Shown here: positions 51,881-62,102 of the stretch, piece after piece
How the letters are laid out: every line of letters starts with the position of its first letter
Numbering within the stretch: the first letter of the stretch is position 1
DNA from: Actinoallomurus spadix
Lineage (GTDB): Bacteria; Actinomycetota; Actinomycetes; Streptosporangiales; Streptosporangiaceae
Assembly (NCBI RefSeq): GCF_024055725.1
Contig: NZ_JAMXMX010000002.1
Location: 1 to 64,000 of the forward strand
Direction: 5' to 3'
DNA: 64,000 bases
Notes under the pieces: model-generated
Told to the model about the DNA's origin: nothing
The model's input: only the letters and a program-made list of their open reading frames with translations
Database searches by the model: none
Made by a program: the position numbers and the translations under genes

Positions 51881-54544
51881 TCAGTCCCCGGCGGCGGCGC
51901 GTTCGGCGAGGCGTTGGCGTTCGGCGGCGATGACCTGGTGGACGAGGTCCGCTTCGGACAGGTCGACGGCTTCGGGGGTGGAGTCGGCCATGGTGCTGAC
52001 CCGGGCGAAGTCGTCGAACAGCCGCTGCTTCCCGGCGAGTAGTTCGACGATCCGCTGGTCGACGCTGTCCTCGGACAGCAGCCGGTGGACCTGCACCGAG
52101 TGCACCTGCCCCATCCGGTGCGCGCGGGCGATGGCCTGGGCCTCGGCGGTGGGTTTGAGCTGTGGCTCGCAGATGACGACGACGGACGCGGACTGGATGT
52201 TCAGCCCGACACCGCCGGCCACGATTTGGGCTACCAACACGGCTCCGTGCTCCGCCTTGGAAAAGTCGTCCACCATCTGCTGCCGTCGCCCTGCCGCCAC
52301 CGCCCCCGTGAGGGGCCCGAACACCGGCCCTGGCAGCAACTGCGCGACCAGGTCCAGGACCTCCCGGAAGTAGGAGAACACGATGACCCGCCGCTCGTTC
52401 GCCTCCGCCTCGCGGACGATCTCGATGAGCCGCTGCACCTTCGCGGACTCGCGTCCCTGCAGCATGGCCGCCTGGCGCATCTGCATGAATTCGGAGTCGC
52501 CGACGGCGGCGCGGTAGGCGGTGGCGTCGGGCTTGGTCATGGGCAGCCATTCGGCGACCTCGATGAGCTCGGGGAGCTCGGTCAGCACGTCCTCCTGGTT
52601 GCGGCGCAGGTACGCGGGCGCGATCTGCCGCCGGAACTTCCTCGGCGACAGGTCCGTGGCGTCGAGGACAAGGTCGGGACGGATGTACGACGCGAGGTTG
52701 CGGAACTCATCGACTCTATTTTCCATCGGCGTGCCGGTGAGGAGGACCACACGTTTGCAACGCGCGATGAGGCCGTTGGTCCTGATCGTCCGCTGCGCCT
52801 CGGGGTTCTTGATGTAGTGCGCCTCGTCGACCACGACACACGCCAGGTTTCGGACTTCCGCCAGGGCCGACTCCCACCACCCCAGAGTCTCGTACGTCGT
52901 GACGGCGACCCCGCCGTCGCACTCCCAGGCCCGGGCCGCCCGTTCGCGCTCTGGTCCGTGTACCCGGTGCGCCTGGAGTTTGGACTTGTCGCTCACCTCG
53001 CGTATCCAGTTGGTCACCACCGCGGCCGGGCAGACGACGAGGAAGTGCGTCTCGCCCCGGCTGCGAAGGTGGGCGAGTACGGCGAGCGCCTCCACGGACT
53101 TACCGAGGCCCATCTCGTCCCCGATGATCACCTTGCGCTGCACGAGCGCGAAGCGGGCCGCGAAGCTCTGGTAGCCGCGCAGCGACGCGGTCAGGTATTC
53201 GCCGCTGAGCGCCTGGTCGCGTACCGCCTGGATGATGTCCTCGGGGAGATCACCATGCGCCGCGTCCTCGTCCTCGGTGAGGAAGCCGAGCTCGGAGAGC
53301 ATTGCGAGGTAGTCGGCGGGCCGGGCGAGGAAGTCCTCCCACGGATCCGCGGTGACATCCCTCCGGCGGCGGGACGGAGAGGAGGTGCCGAGCAGTTCGG
53401 CGCGCCGTTTGACGATGTCGATGCTGTCGCGCAGGCCCGCCGCAGGGAGCGTCCTCGTCGGGATCACCAGAAGGTGACTCGTCTTGCGGCCGATGGCCGT
53501 ACGCAACGGCGCGAGTTCGGTCGCGCGCTCAAGGTCGGCCGCCGCGCCACGGGTCTGTCGGCACGCGTCCCATTCAGCGAGGCGGCGCAGGAGCTCGGTG
53601 GTCTCCGGATATCGGTTCTCGACGTCGAAGCGTACGGACATCTCGTCGTACGCCGTCTGCCAGAGCGCCCGCGCGGCTCCGAGCATGCGCCGGGCCGAGG
53701 TCTCCCCGACGCCTGGGAGCCTTCGTAGGGAGGTGTCCCAGACCAGCACCTCCTGCACGGTACGGATGCCCGCCTGAGTGAGCGGGCCCAGCCGGAGGCG
53801 TTCACCCGTGGCCGCCCTCAATTTTTCGATCGGCATCTCCGCCAGCATTCGCTGAGCGTCGGCGACCCGGACCTGCCGCGCCGCCTCCTGCGCAGCCGAG
53901 CGATACGAGTCCTCGCCTGCGAGGATTCGGTCGATGGTGTCCAGTGCCTTGGTCAGGCCGTCGACGGCGGAGCGGTCGAGGAGCTCGGGCTTCGGACCGT
54001 TCGGCCCTGGGAGGAGAGAGAAGTGAAGAGCCGGGTCGAGCAGCGCATCGAGTCCGGCGCTCGCCCGGTCGACGGACGCGGTGATGACGCCGAGCCGCTC
54101 CAAGCGCCGCGGCGGGTCCGCCTCGATGACAGTGGGATGCCTGCGGCGCAGGAACTCGGCCGCCTCGTCGGCCGTCTGCTTCTTCACCGGCCCGCTGAAG
54201 AAGCGGCGTGCGCCAAGTCCGCGGGCCACCTGGGCGAGTGCGCGGGGTACGTCTTCGGTGAGCAGCCGGAGCAGGGCCTGGTCGTCGGATGTTGTCATCG
54301 GCAGGCCGGCGCGTTTCCGGAGGTGCCGGACGATGTCGGTGTCATCCTTGCCGAGCGGAACGACCCGCCAGGCGGCCTCGCCCGCCCGGTCGATCATAAG
54401 GCTGCGGGCATACAGATTTCGCTCGGCGTCGTCAGCGATGTCCGAGATCGCCTGGCGCCAGGACCGTACGTCCGTGGCCTGTTGGCTCCATCGCCGGAAA
54501 TCCGCTACGAGGTGACGAATCTGCTCGCGCTCTGTTTTATTCAT
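51881..54544 (-). CDS. SNF2-family helicase with N-terminal helix-hairpin-helix
   Basis: An 887-residue DNA translocase. Residues 1-400 are an unassigned region with a helix-hairpin-helix at about 250-295 (RRLPGVGETSARRMLGAARA). The SNF2 motor follows: Walker A GDEMGLGKS at 475-483, VVVDEAHYIKN with DEAH at 573-576, LLTGTPMENR, and a C-terminal lobe with VIVFSYFREVLDLV, GGVGLNIQSASVVV and ARAHRMGQ. It is the second gene after the PD-(D/E)xK-like gene on the same strand, 126 bp away. Together they look like a nuclease/translocase defence module. Not RapA-like and not DrmD-like in its N-terminus. Confidence 0.88.
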   Translation of the reverse strand: MNKTEREQIRHLVADFRRWSQQATDVRSWRQAISDIADDAERNLYARSLMIDRAGEAAWRVVPLGKDDTDIVRHLRKRAGLPMTTSDDQALLRLLTEDVPRALAQVARGLGARRFFSGPVKKQTADEAAEFLRRRHPTVIEADPPRRLERLGVITASVDRASAGLDALLDPALHFSLLPGPNGPKPELLDRSAVDGLTKALDTIDRILAGEDSYRSAAQEAARQVRVADAQRMLAEMPIEKLRAATGERLRLGPLTQAGIRTVQEVLVWDTSLRRLPGVGETSARRMLGAARALWQTAYDEMSVRFDVENRYPETTELLRRLAEWDACRQTRGAAADLERATELAPLRTAIGRKTSHLLVIPTRTLPAAGLRDSIDIVKRRAELLGTSSPSRRRRDVTADPWEDFLARPADYLAMLSELGFLTEDEDAAHGDLPEDIIQAVRDQALSGEYLTASLRGYQSFAARFALVQRKVIIGDEMGLGKSVEALAVLAHLRSRGETHFLVVCPAAVVTNWIREVSDKSKLQAHRVHGPERERAARAWECDGGVAVTTYETLGWWESALAEVRNLACVVVDEAHYIKNPEAQRTIRTNGLIARCKRVVLLTGTPMENRVDEFRNLASYIRPDLVLDATDLSPRKFRRQIAPAYLRRNQEDVLTELPELIEVAEWLPMTKPDATAYRAAVGDSEFMQMRQAAMLQGRESAKVQRLIEIVREAEANERRVIVFSYFREVLDLVAQLLPGPVFGPLTGAVAAGRRQQMVDDFSKAEHGAVLVAQIVAGGVGLNIQSASVVVICEPQLKPTAEAQAIARAHRMGQVHSVQVHRLLSEDSVDQRIVELLAGKQRLFDDFARVSTMADSTPEAVDLSEADLVHQVIAAERQRLAERAAAGD

Positions 54545-54670
54545 GCCTCGCCACAGAGATGGTCGACGGTTCAGCCTGAGTGATCGTACGGAAGAAGGGC
54601 GGTGGTTAACTCGGCCGAGTGGCAGCCGTCCGGTGACAGCAGATCTCCCAGGCTGGCTCGCAGGTGATTG

Positions 54671-56125
54671 TCAGACGATGCGCATCCTGAGCACTGTGCC
54701 GTTGGGCTGCATAGACAGAACGTCATTTTGGCTCCCGCGAGACCTTCTACTTCGGCCGAGCCACTCCTTATGTTTGCTACTGGCTTTCCGGTAATAGGGT
54801 CCGACCTTTCCGTCGGCCAGTAGGTCGTATAGCTGTGTCTCGAGACCCCGGAAGACCTCCAGCCGTCTGCCGTCAGGAAGTGGCATCACATATTCTGCCC
54901 CGGTGAAATTCGTGTCCAGGAGTCTGTGATGTGCGTGGGGGGTGCTCGCTGATCCATCGTAGACGAGCCCTTCGTAGGGGAGTTCGTCCGGGCTTGGGGC
55001 GCCGCGCTGGCGTCTGGTCGTATATCCGGTCGCCACGCTTTTATCGCCCGCGAAAAGCAGTGCCGACGCCGCCGCTGTTCTCGCAAGAACGCGCATGAAC
55101 CAGGTACGCCGCTCCTCTGGTATGTGGACGACTTCTATCGGCCCACGAAAATCGTCGTCGGCGCTCGTCTCTGAAGCGATCACGGACAGACCTTCGTGCT
55201 CTATCAGCGCGTGTTTGCGATCGACGTCCGCTCTCTGTTCTACATCCATCGCCTGGCCTGAAGTTACCTCTCGGATCTGAAGAATTGATTCGCCGGGGTC
55301 CTCGGCTAGCAGTTCGTCGAGTTGTTCTTGTGACCCCGACCAAACGTTCTCGTCGCCTGGAGGGTCAAGGACGTGTGCAGTGATTCCCTCCGGCGAGAGC
55401 GAAGAAGCGATCATGAGTCCTGGTGGAACCCCATTGCCGACCTCCACTGTTTGCAGCTGCACGCAAGCCTTTGCGAGCTGCCGGAGGACGCGGTCGTGCT
55501 TCTCATGGGTCCCTTTGCATTCCAGCACGACTACTTTCATCTGCTGGGAGCGGCCGTCGCGGCGGCGCCCGATGAGGAAATAATCTGGCCTGTTCTTCGT
55601 GGCTTCTAGCTGTCGGACGGGTCCCACGCCGTCGATGGATCCGGCTTTCAGGGCAACATCGGCATCTACGGCGGTGAACTCCCAGCCCTTATCCGTCCGC
55701 CGTAGGACCTCCTTCGCAACGATCAAGGCGAGGCCTATGCCGAGATGCTCGGACTGGGCGGTCTTGTGGTGGTGAACCACTCTTTCGTTTCCGTCGCGAG
55801 AGAGGGCGAGCATTCCTTTTCTAGTTGCCGTGAGTGTCCCGCAGTAGCGCACATTCGCCCAGTGGTGGGCGATGTCGGCGAACGGGGAGCGGGTGAAGAA
55901 GGTGGTTGCCAGTCCTAGCTCGTGTAGCACAGAGGCTGAGTTCGTGAGCAGGCCCGCCGGAAAAGATATTTGTACTGGGCTTGGTTGTTTTCGGTATAGG
56001 TATGCAGGATTCTTTTTGCTCAGCTCTTCAGCTTTTTCGTCGACTTTGGAGGCGAGTTCCGTGGAGGTTATGACGTTGAGCAGGGCTTCCTTAGCGAAAC
56101 TTTGAAGTATGTGCTCGAACGACAT
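54671..56125 (-). CDS. Putative PD-(D/E)xK nuclease, first gene of a two-gene module with the SNF2 helicase
   Basis: A 484-residue protein with a run of G before its ATG. I recognise no family. A nuclease-like core can be read: helix with Glu126 (SEHLGIGLALIVAKE), Asp181 in RPDYFLIGR, and Glu202-Cys-Lys204 in VVVLECKGTHEKHD, followed by a helix QLAKACVQLQTVEV, the usual layout of a restriction-like fold. The C-terminal 250 residues are unassigned. The DNA is visibly less GC-rich than its surroundings (for example around 55980-56060), indicating recent transfer. The function as a defence nuclease is inference from the motif and from the helicase beside it. Confidence 0.6.
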   Translation of the reverse strand: MSFEHILQSFAKEALLNVITSTELASKVDEKAEELSKKNPAYLYRKQPSPVQISFPAGLLTNSASVLHELGLATTFFTRSPFADIAHHWANVRYCGTLTATRKGMLALSRDGNERVVHHHKTAQSEHLGIGLALIVAKEVLRRTDKGWEFTAVDADVALKAGSIDGVGPVRQLEATKNRPDYFLIGRRRDGRSQQMKVVVLECKGTHEKHDRVLRQLAKACVQLQTVEVGNGVPPGLMIASSLSPEGITAHVLDPPGDENVWSGSQEQLDELLAEDPGESILQIREVTSGQAMDVEQRADVDRKHALIEHEGLSVIASETSADDDFRGPIEVVHIPEERRTWFMRVLARTAAASALLFAGDKSVATGYTTRRQRGAPSPDELPYEGLVYDGSASTPHAHHRLLDTNFTGAEYVMPLPDGRRLEVFRGLETQLYDLLADGKVGPYYRKASSKHKEWLGRSRRSRGSQNDVLSMQPNGTVLRMRIV

Positions 56126-56866
56126 GGTCCCCCCTGGGCCGCAGCTTGGGCTCTAGTGAGCGTACGAGGGGGTGTCTTCACCAACAAGTCAGAACCTGCA
56201 TACCCTCCCGTGGGCGCGGTCTGAAGCTGTCATGCCTGGATGGGCGTCGCTCGCATGTCGTCGCGGTTCGGAGGATCGTCCTCTGGCCGGCTTCTGAGTT
56301 TCGGATGACGCTCGGGACCGTGAGCTTCGAGGGGTCTCTGTCGATCGCGGCGTTGCGTGCGGGTCTTGTCGCGGCCGGGCCGGGCGTGTCGTGATGCGCG
56401 GGTGGCTCGGTTCCCGGGCTGAAGGCGGCTCGCAGCGAGGATGCGACGACAGGTGCCGCCGTATCGTGCCCTCTAGCGGCCACTCGAAGATTGGAACGTG
56501 CGCATCCTCCGCCAAGTGCTGACGGTATCGTTGTTTAGAAGCCTATTTGGGTGCCGTTGTTCTATAGGCGACAAACCTGGGCCGTCGTGTCTCTCGTCGA
56601 GGTGGAGTGAGGTCATCCGCCCTGGTCAGGCCAGTCGAGGCCAGGTTCTCGGAACTGGATTTCTTGTTCGTCTTTGCCGTGGTCTCCCCGTTCTTGACCT
56701 GCTATATAGGCCTATCGACCGATAGTGCTGCACAGTAACGATTCGGGCGCTAACTATTGGCGATTCTCTGCCTTATCGGTAACTTGCGTGACGGAGTGGT
56801 TGCGGACGGGGATGCCGGGGGCGTCTCGGAGGGCCGCAGGGGTGCGCGGGGTGCGAAGGGGAGTGC
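56126..56866. other. Long intergenic region of lower GC
   Basis: About 740 bp between two divergent defence genes. No convincing coding frame was found; the open frames here lack ribosome sites and family motifs. The stretch 56500-56760 is AT-rich for this genome and contains TATATAGG and the near-palindrome CTATCG-AC-CGATAG (56713-56726), likely part of the promoter region for the rightward helicase gene. Confidence 0.5.
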
Positions 56867-59800
56867 GTGGACGTCTTTCGGGTGCATGGGCAGCTCATCG
56901 ACGACTACCGAGCGTTTACCTCAGGTGCCGTCAGCGTCAGGGACGAGACGATCGCCGCCAAGGTGCGGGAGGGTCTCGACGACGGTGAGCAGTGGCCCGA
57001 CCCCTGGCTGTCCCTCAACCCGAGCTTCGCGAGCGGCGGCACGGTCGCGGACCTCGTCAAGACGGGCGTGCTGCATCCGGAATGTGAGCGCATCTTCCGG
57101 AGGGACAAGCCCGAGGACTCCCTCGACGGCGAGCCGATGGAGCTGTACCGGCATCAACGCGACGCGATCGAGGCCGCCCGTACGCGGGAGAGCTACGTCT
57201 TGACGACCGGGACCGGATCGGGTAAGTCGCTCGCCTACGTCGTCCCCATCGTCGACCGGGTGCTGCGCGAGCGCGACCAGGGCATCCGCGGCGGCGTCAA
57301 GGCGATCATCGTCTATCCGATGAACGCGCTGGCCAACAGCCAGCGGGAGGAGCTGGCGAAGTACCTCCGCCACGGCTATGGGCCGGGCCGGGAGCCCGTA
57401 CGGTTCGCCCGGTACACCGGGCAGGAGACGGAGGCCGAGCGCCGCGACATCCTGGATGACCCGCCGGACATCCTCCTGACCAACTACATGATGCTCGAGC
57501 TGATGCTGACGCGTCCGCGCGAGCGGCAGGGCCTGATCCGGGCCGCGGCGGGCCTGCGCTTCCTCGTGCTCGACGAACTGCACACCTACCGCGGCCGGCA
57601 GGGCGCCGACGTGGCGATGCTGGTGCGCCGGGTCCGCGATGCCTGCGAGGCCCCGGACCTGCAGTGCGTCGGCACGTCCGCGACCATGGCCAGCGGCGGC
57701 AGCACGGAGGATCAGCGGCGCGAGGTCGCCGATGTCGCGAGCAAGGTGTTCGGCGTCCCGATCGAGCCGGACCGGATCATCGGCGAGACGCTGCGGCGGG
57801 CCACGGAGGACGGCCGGCACGACCCGGGCGAGCTGGCGGCCAAGGTCGCCGAGCCGACGTCGAAGGCGACGTACGACGAGCTGACCCGCGACCCCCTCGC
57901 CCGGTGGATCGAGTCGACGTTCGGCCTGGACACCGAGAAGGGCACCGGCCGGCTGATCCGCCGCCGCCCGACCACCATCCGGCGGGCCGCCGCCGAGCTC
58001 GCGGCGCTCACCGCACGGGACGAAGGCGACTGCGCCGAGGCGATCAAGACGACGCTCCGGGCGGGCGCCGAGGCCCTGCATCCTCAGACGAACCGCGCGC
58101 TGTTCGCCTTCCGGCTGCACCAGTTCCTGTCCAAGGGGGAGACGGTCTACGTCTCACTCGAACCCGAGGACACCCGCCACATCACCCGCGACTACCAGCT
58201 CTGGGTCCCGGGCGAGCCGGAGAAGCTACTGCTCCCGCTGGCCTTCTGCCGCCAGTGCGGCCAGGAGTACCTGTCGGTCGCGCGGGACGACAGCGGTGGC
58301 CGCCCACGCATCCGGCATCGCCGCGACGAGGACGGCGAGGCCGGGTACCTCTACATCTCCGAGGCCGCGCCGTGGCCGGACAGCCTGGCCCAGGCCCTGT
58401 CCGAGCAGCGGCTACCCGACTCCTGGCTCACCGCCGACTCCGGCGGGAACCCCGAGGTCATCCCCTCCCGGCGCAAGTACGTGCCGCAGGTCCTGAACGT
58501 CCTGCCCGACGGGACGATCCTCGACCGCGACCTCGGCGGCACCGGCGGCGTACGGGCGGCGTTCGTCCCGACGCCGTTCGGGTTCTGCCTGAGCTGCGGT
58601 GTCGCGTACGACCAGATGCGCGGCAACGACTTCGGCAAGCTGGCCCGGCTGGACCAGGAGGGGCGCAGCTCGGCCGTGTCGGTGCTGAGCGGCAGCGTCG
58701 TCCGCAGCCTCCAGGAGATGCCGCCGGAGGAGTTGAGCGAGAACGCCCGCAAGCTGCTGACCTTCGTCGACAACCGGCAGGACGCGAGCCTCCAGGCCGG
58801 TCACTTCAACGACTTCGCCCAGGTCGCCCAGTTGCGCGGCGCGCTCTACCGAGCCGCCGTCGAGGCCGGGGACGAGGGCCTGTACCACGAGACCGTCGCC
58901 CAGGCGGTGACGGCCCAGCTCGACCTCACCCACGCCGACTACGCGGCCAACGCCGATGAGCTGACGACCCAGCGCAGGCGTACGGGCAAGGCGCTGCGCG
59001 ACGTCGTCACGTACCGGCTGTACGTCGACCTGGAGCGCGGCTGGCGGGTCACCATGCCCAACCTGGAGCAGACCGGCCTGATCCGCATCGACTACGCCGA
59101 CCTCGACGAACTGGCCGCGCGCGAGAACGTGTGGGACGGCACGTACGGTCCGCTGCGCACCGCCGATCCCGAGCTGCGCGCGGAGCTGATGCGGATCCTG
59201 CTCGACGAGATGCGGCGCGTTCTGGCCATCGACGTCGACTGCCTCACCGACCTGGGCTTCGAGGAGATGAGCCGGCTGTCGCGGCAGTTGAAGGACCCGT
59301 GGGCGCTCGCCGAGCGGGAGAAGATGGCGCCGGTCGGCACGGCGTTCGCCCGGTCCGGCCGGGCCGGCGGCAGCCGCAGTGAGCTGAACCTGTCGGGCCG
59401 CAGCAGGTTCGGCCGCCACCTGCGCCGGCCGGGGCGCTTCCCCGCCTGGACCGACCGGGTCGACACCGACGACGCGCAGCGGATCATCTCGGACCTGCTG
59501 ACGGCCATGGCCGTGCACGGGCTGGTCACCGAGGTCGTGCAGCCCCGGGACGGCGGCGCACCCGGCTACCGGATCAACGCCACCGCGATCGTCTGGCGGG
59601 CGGGCGACGGAGAGTACGGCGTGGCGGATCCGCTGCGCTGGCAGTTCAACGGCACCGACAACCGCCCGCGCGTGAACCCGTTCTTCCGGAACCTGTACCG
59701 GAGCCGGTCGCGGGGCTTCGCCGGATTGTTCGCCCGCGAGCACACCGCGCAGGTGCCCGGCCCGGTCCGGCAGGACCGCGAGCAGGCGTTCCGCACCGCG

Positions 59801-62068
59801 AAGCTGCCACTGCTGTACTGCTCGCCGACGATGGAGCTCGGCGTCGACATCGCCGGCCTCAACGCCGTGACGATGCGGAACGTCCCGCCGACGCCCGCGA
59901 ACTACGCCCAGCGCAGCGGCCGGGCCGGCCGGTCCGGGCAGGCGGCCCTCGTCACGACGTACTGCGCCAGCGGCAACAGCCACGACCGGTACTACTTCCG
60001 CCGCTCGGACGAGATGGTGGCCGGGGCGGTGGCGCCACCGCGGCTCGACCTGAGCAACGAGGACCTGATCCGCTCCCACGTCCACGCCATCTGGCTCGCG
60101 GAGACGGACCTGCCGCTGGGCCGGGCGATGCCCGACCTGATCGACCTGTCCGACGAACGAGAGCTGCCCCTGCACGACCACGTCTGGGACCAGCTCCGCG
60201 CTCCGCAGGCCCAGGACCGCGCCCTGGCCCGCGCGCAGCGGATGCTCGCCGGCCTGAAGGAGACGCTCGCCAAGGAGACCTCCTGGTGGGACGACGAGTG
60301 GCTGGAACGGGTCGTACGGTCGGCCCCCGGTGAATTCAAGTCCGCCTGTGAGCGGTGGCGTGACCTTTACCGCAAGGCAAAGACCGAGCGCGAGACCCAG
60401 CACGTGCGCGCCGACGACTACACCCTGACGACGGAGGCCCGGAACCGCGCCAAGCGCCGCCGCGCGGAGGCCGAGACCCAGCTCCGGTTGCTGCGCAACG
60501 AGCAGGACGGCGAGATCCTCTCGGACTTCAACCCGTACCGGTATCTCGCCTCCGAGGGCTTCCTGCCCGGCTACTCGTTCCCGAGGCTGCCGCTCGCCGC
60601 GTACATCCCCGGGCGCGGCGGCCTGAAGGCCGACCGGGACGGCGACTACCTGCAGCGTTCCCGCTTCATCGCGATCCGGGAGTTCGGCCCCGGCGCGTTG
60701 ATCTACCACGAGGGCAGTACGTTCCAGGTCCGGCGCGTGCAGGTGCCGACCGAGGCCAGCGGCGAGGTCGCGACGGGCGAGGCACGCCGGTGCGGCAACT
60801 GCGGTTACCACCACACGCCCGTCGTCGGCACCGACCGCTGCGAGATGTGCGACATGCCGCTGCCCACGGCGGTCAGCGGGTTGATGCAGTTGCACACCGT
60901 CTTCACCGAGCGGCGTGAGCGCATCAGCTCCGACGAGGAGGAGCGCCGCCGGGCCGGGTTCGACCTGGAGACGTCCTACCGCTTCCAGGACCACGGCCGG
61001 CGGAAGGGACGCCTGGACGCCGTCGCGGCCGACGGGGATGGCCGGGTCGCCGAGCTCAGCTACGGCGACAGCGCCACGGTCCGCGTCGCCAACCTTGGAT
61101 ACCGCCGGGGCCGCAACTCTGAGACGGGTTTCTGGCTGGACACGGTCAACGGCCGCTGGCTCCCGTCGCGCGATCCAAAGAAGCCGACGCCGGGCACCGA
61201 GATCACCGACGAGGAGACCGGCCTGGCCGACGGCGAGACCGAGGACACCGTACGACGCCAGCGCGTCATCCCGTACGTCGAGGACCGCCGCAACATCCTG
61301 GTGCTGACCCTCGCCGAGCCGGTCCCGGTGGAGGTCGCGACGTCGCTGCAGTACGCGCTGGAACGCGGCATCGAGGCGGTGTTCCAGCTTGAGGACTCGG
61401 AGCTGAACAGCGAGCCGCTGCCGCCCGACGCCGGTCCCGACCGGATGCGCATGCTGTTCATCGAGAGCGCCGAGGGCGGCGCGGGCGTGCTGCGGCGTCT
61501 CCAGGCCGAGCCGGGGGAGCTGGCGCGGGTCGCGCGGGAGGCCCTGCGCATCGCGCACTTCGACCCCGACACCGGCGCGGACCTCGGCGGCCCGCTCATC
61601 CGCACCCGCTGCGAGCGCGGCTGCTACGACTGCCTGCTGTCCTTCAATAACCAGGGCGTCCACCACCTGATCGACCGGCGTACGGTCCGCGACCTGCTGC
61701 TTCGCCTGGCGGCGGGCCGTGTCCGGCGCAAGGAGGGCACCGAGGAGCTGATCGAGAAGGCCGGCAGCAGCCTGGAGGGCGAGCTGATCACCTGGCTGAG
61801 CGGGCGCGGCTACCGGCTGCCCACCGAGCAGCAGGTGCTGGTCACCGAGGCCCTTGCCCAGCCCGACTACGTCTACCGGCTTCCCGGGGCCAAGGTCGCG
61901 GTCTTCGTCGACGGCCCGGCCCACACCGGCACGGTGAGCGTCCGTGACGCGGAGGCCGAGGAGCGGCTGATCGACGCGGGCTGGCACGTCATCCGCTTCC
62001 GCCATGACGACGACTGGAACCGCGTCGTCCAGGAGAACCGCAGCATCTTCGGGCCCGGCGAGAACTGA
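56867..62068 (+). CDS. DEAD/DEAH helicase with DUF1998 and C-terminal nuclease-like domain (DruE/DrmA-B-like)
   Basis: A 1733-residue protein; the GTG start follows AAGGGGAG. The first helicase lobe has Walker A TGTGSGKS at 114-121 and the DEAH-box variant DELH at 236-239, followed by CVGTSATMASGG. Cys pairs (FCRQCGQEYL, FCLSCGVAYD) and a later CGNCGYHHTP/CEMCDMP ribbon bind zinc. The second lobe is seen in SPTMELGVDIAGLNAVTMRN and QRSGRAGRSGQ. A DUF1998 module follows (ESAEGGAGVLRRL, GCYDCLLSFNNQ). The last 100 residues (PDYVYRLPGAKVAVFVDGPA) look like a Vsr/DUF559-type nuclease. Domain content resembles DruE and DISARM components. Confidence 0.87.
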   Translation: MDVFRVHGQLIDDYRAFTSGAVSVRDETIAAKVREGLDDGEQWPDPWLSLNPSFASGGTVADLVKTGVLHPECERIFRRDKPEDSLDGEPMELYRHQRDAIEAARTRESYVLTTGTGSGKSLAYVVPIVDRVLRERDQGIRGGVKAIIVYPMNALANSQREELAKYLRHGYGPGREPVRFARYTGQETEAERRDILDDPPDILLTNYMMLELMLTRPRERQGLIRAAAGLRFLVLDELHTYRGRQGADVAMLVRRVRDACEAPDLQCVGTSATMASGGSTEDQRREVADVASKVFGVPIEPDRIIGETLRRATEDGRHDPGELAAKVAEPTSKATYDELTRDPLARWIESTFGLDTEKGTGRLIRRRPTTIRRAAAELAALTARDEGDCAEAIKTTLRAGAEALHPQTNRALFAFRLHQFLSKGETVYVSLEPEDTRHITRDYQLWVPGEPEKLLLPLAFCRQCGQEYLSVARDDSGGRPRIRHRRDEDGEAGYLYISEAAPWPDSLAQALSEQRLPDSWLTADSGGNPEVIPSRRKYVPQVLNVLPDGTILDRDLGGTGGVRAAFVPTPFGFCLSCGVAYDQMRGNDFGKLARLDQEGRSSAVSVLSGSVVRSLQEMPPEELSENARKLLTFVDNRQDASLQAGHFNDFAQVAQLRGALYRAAVEAGDEGLYHETVAQAVTAQLDLTHADYAANADELTTQRRRTGKALRDVVTYRLYVDLERGWRVTMPNLEQTGLIRIDYADLDELAARENVWDGTYGPLRTADPELRAELMRILLDEMRRVLAIDVDCLTDLGFEEMSRLSRQLKDPWALAEREKMAPVGTAFARSGRAGGSRSELNLSGRSRFGRHLRRPGRFPAWTDRVDTDDAQRIISDLLTAMAVHGLVTEVVQPRDGGAPGYRINATAIVWRAGDGEYGVADPLRWQFNGTDNRPRVNPFFRNLYRSRSRGFAGLFAREHTAQVPGPVRQDREQAFRTAKLPLLYCSPTMELGVDIAGLNAVTMRNVPPTPANYAQRSGRAGRSGQAALVTTYCASGNSHDRYYFRRSDEMVAGAVAPPRLDLSNEDLIRSHVHAIWLAETDLPLGRAMPDLIDLSDERELPLHDHVWDQLRAPQAQDRALARAQRMLAGLKETLAKETSWWDDEWLERVVRSAPGEFKSACERWRDLYRKAKTERETQHVRADDYTLTTEARNRAKRRRAEAETQLRLLRNEQDGEILSDFNPYRYLASEGFLPGYSFPRLPLAAYIPGRGGLKADRDGDYLQRSRFIAIREFGPGALIYHEGSTFQVRRVQVPTEASGEVATGEARRCGNCGYHHTPVVGTDRCEMCDMPLPTAVSGLMQLHTVFTERRERISSDEEERRRAGFDLETSYRFQDHGRRKGRLDAVAADGDGRVAELSYGDSATVRVANLGYRRGRNSETGFWLDTVNGRWLPSRDPKKPTPGTEITDEETGLADGETEDTVRRQRVIPYVEDRRNILVLTLAEPVPVEVATSLQYALERGIEAVFQLEDSELNSEPLPPDAGPDRMRMLFIESAEGGAGVLRRLQAEPGELARVAREALRIAHFDPDTGADLGGPLIRTRCERGCYDCLLSFNNQGVHHLIDRRTVRDLLLRLAAGRVRRKEGTEELIEKAGSSLEGELITWLSGRGYRLPTEQQVLVTEALAQPDYVYRLPGAKVAVFVDGPAHTGTVSVRDAEAEERLIDAGWHVIRFRHDDDWNRVVQENRSIFGPGEN

Positions 62069-62102
62069 GCCCTGGCGACCCCCCGAGAGGACACGTCACT
62101 TC

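Noticed and set aside
56146-56725. Several short open frames in the gap between divergent defence genes
   Set aside because: They start without ribosome sites, overlap one another in different frames and have no recognisable protein features.
58412-62005. Antisense open frame of 1197 codons opposite the large helicase gene
   Set aside because: It has the Val/Gly/Arg/Asp/Gln-heavy composition of a frame-shadow in GC-saturated DNA, no family motif and no ribosome site; the plus strand is clearly the gene.
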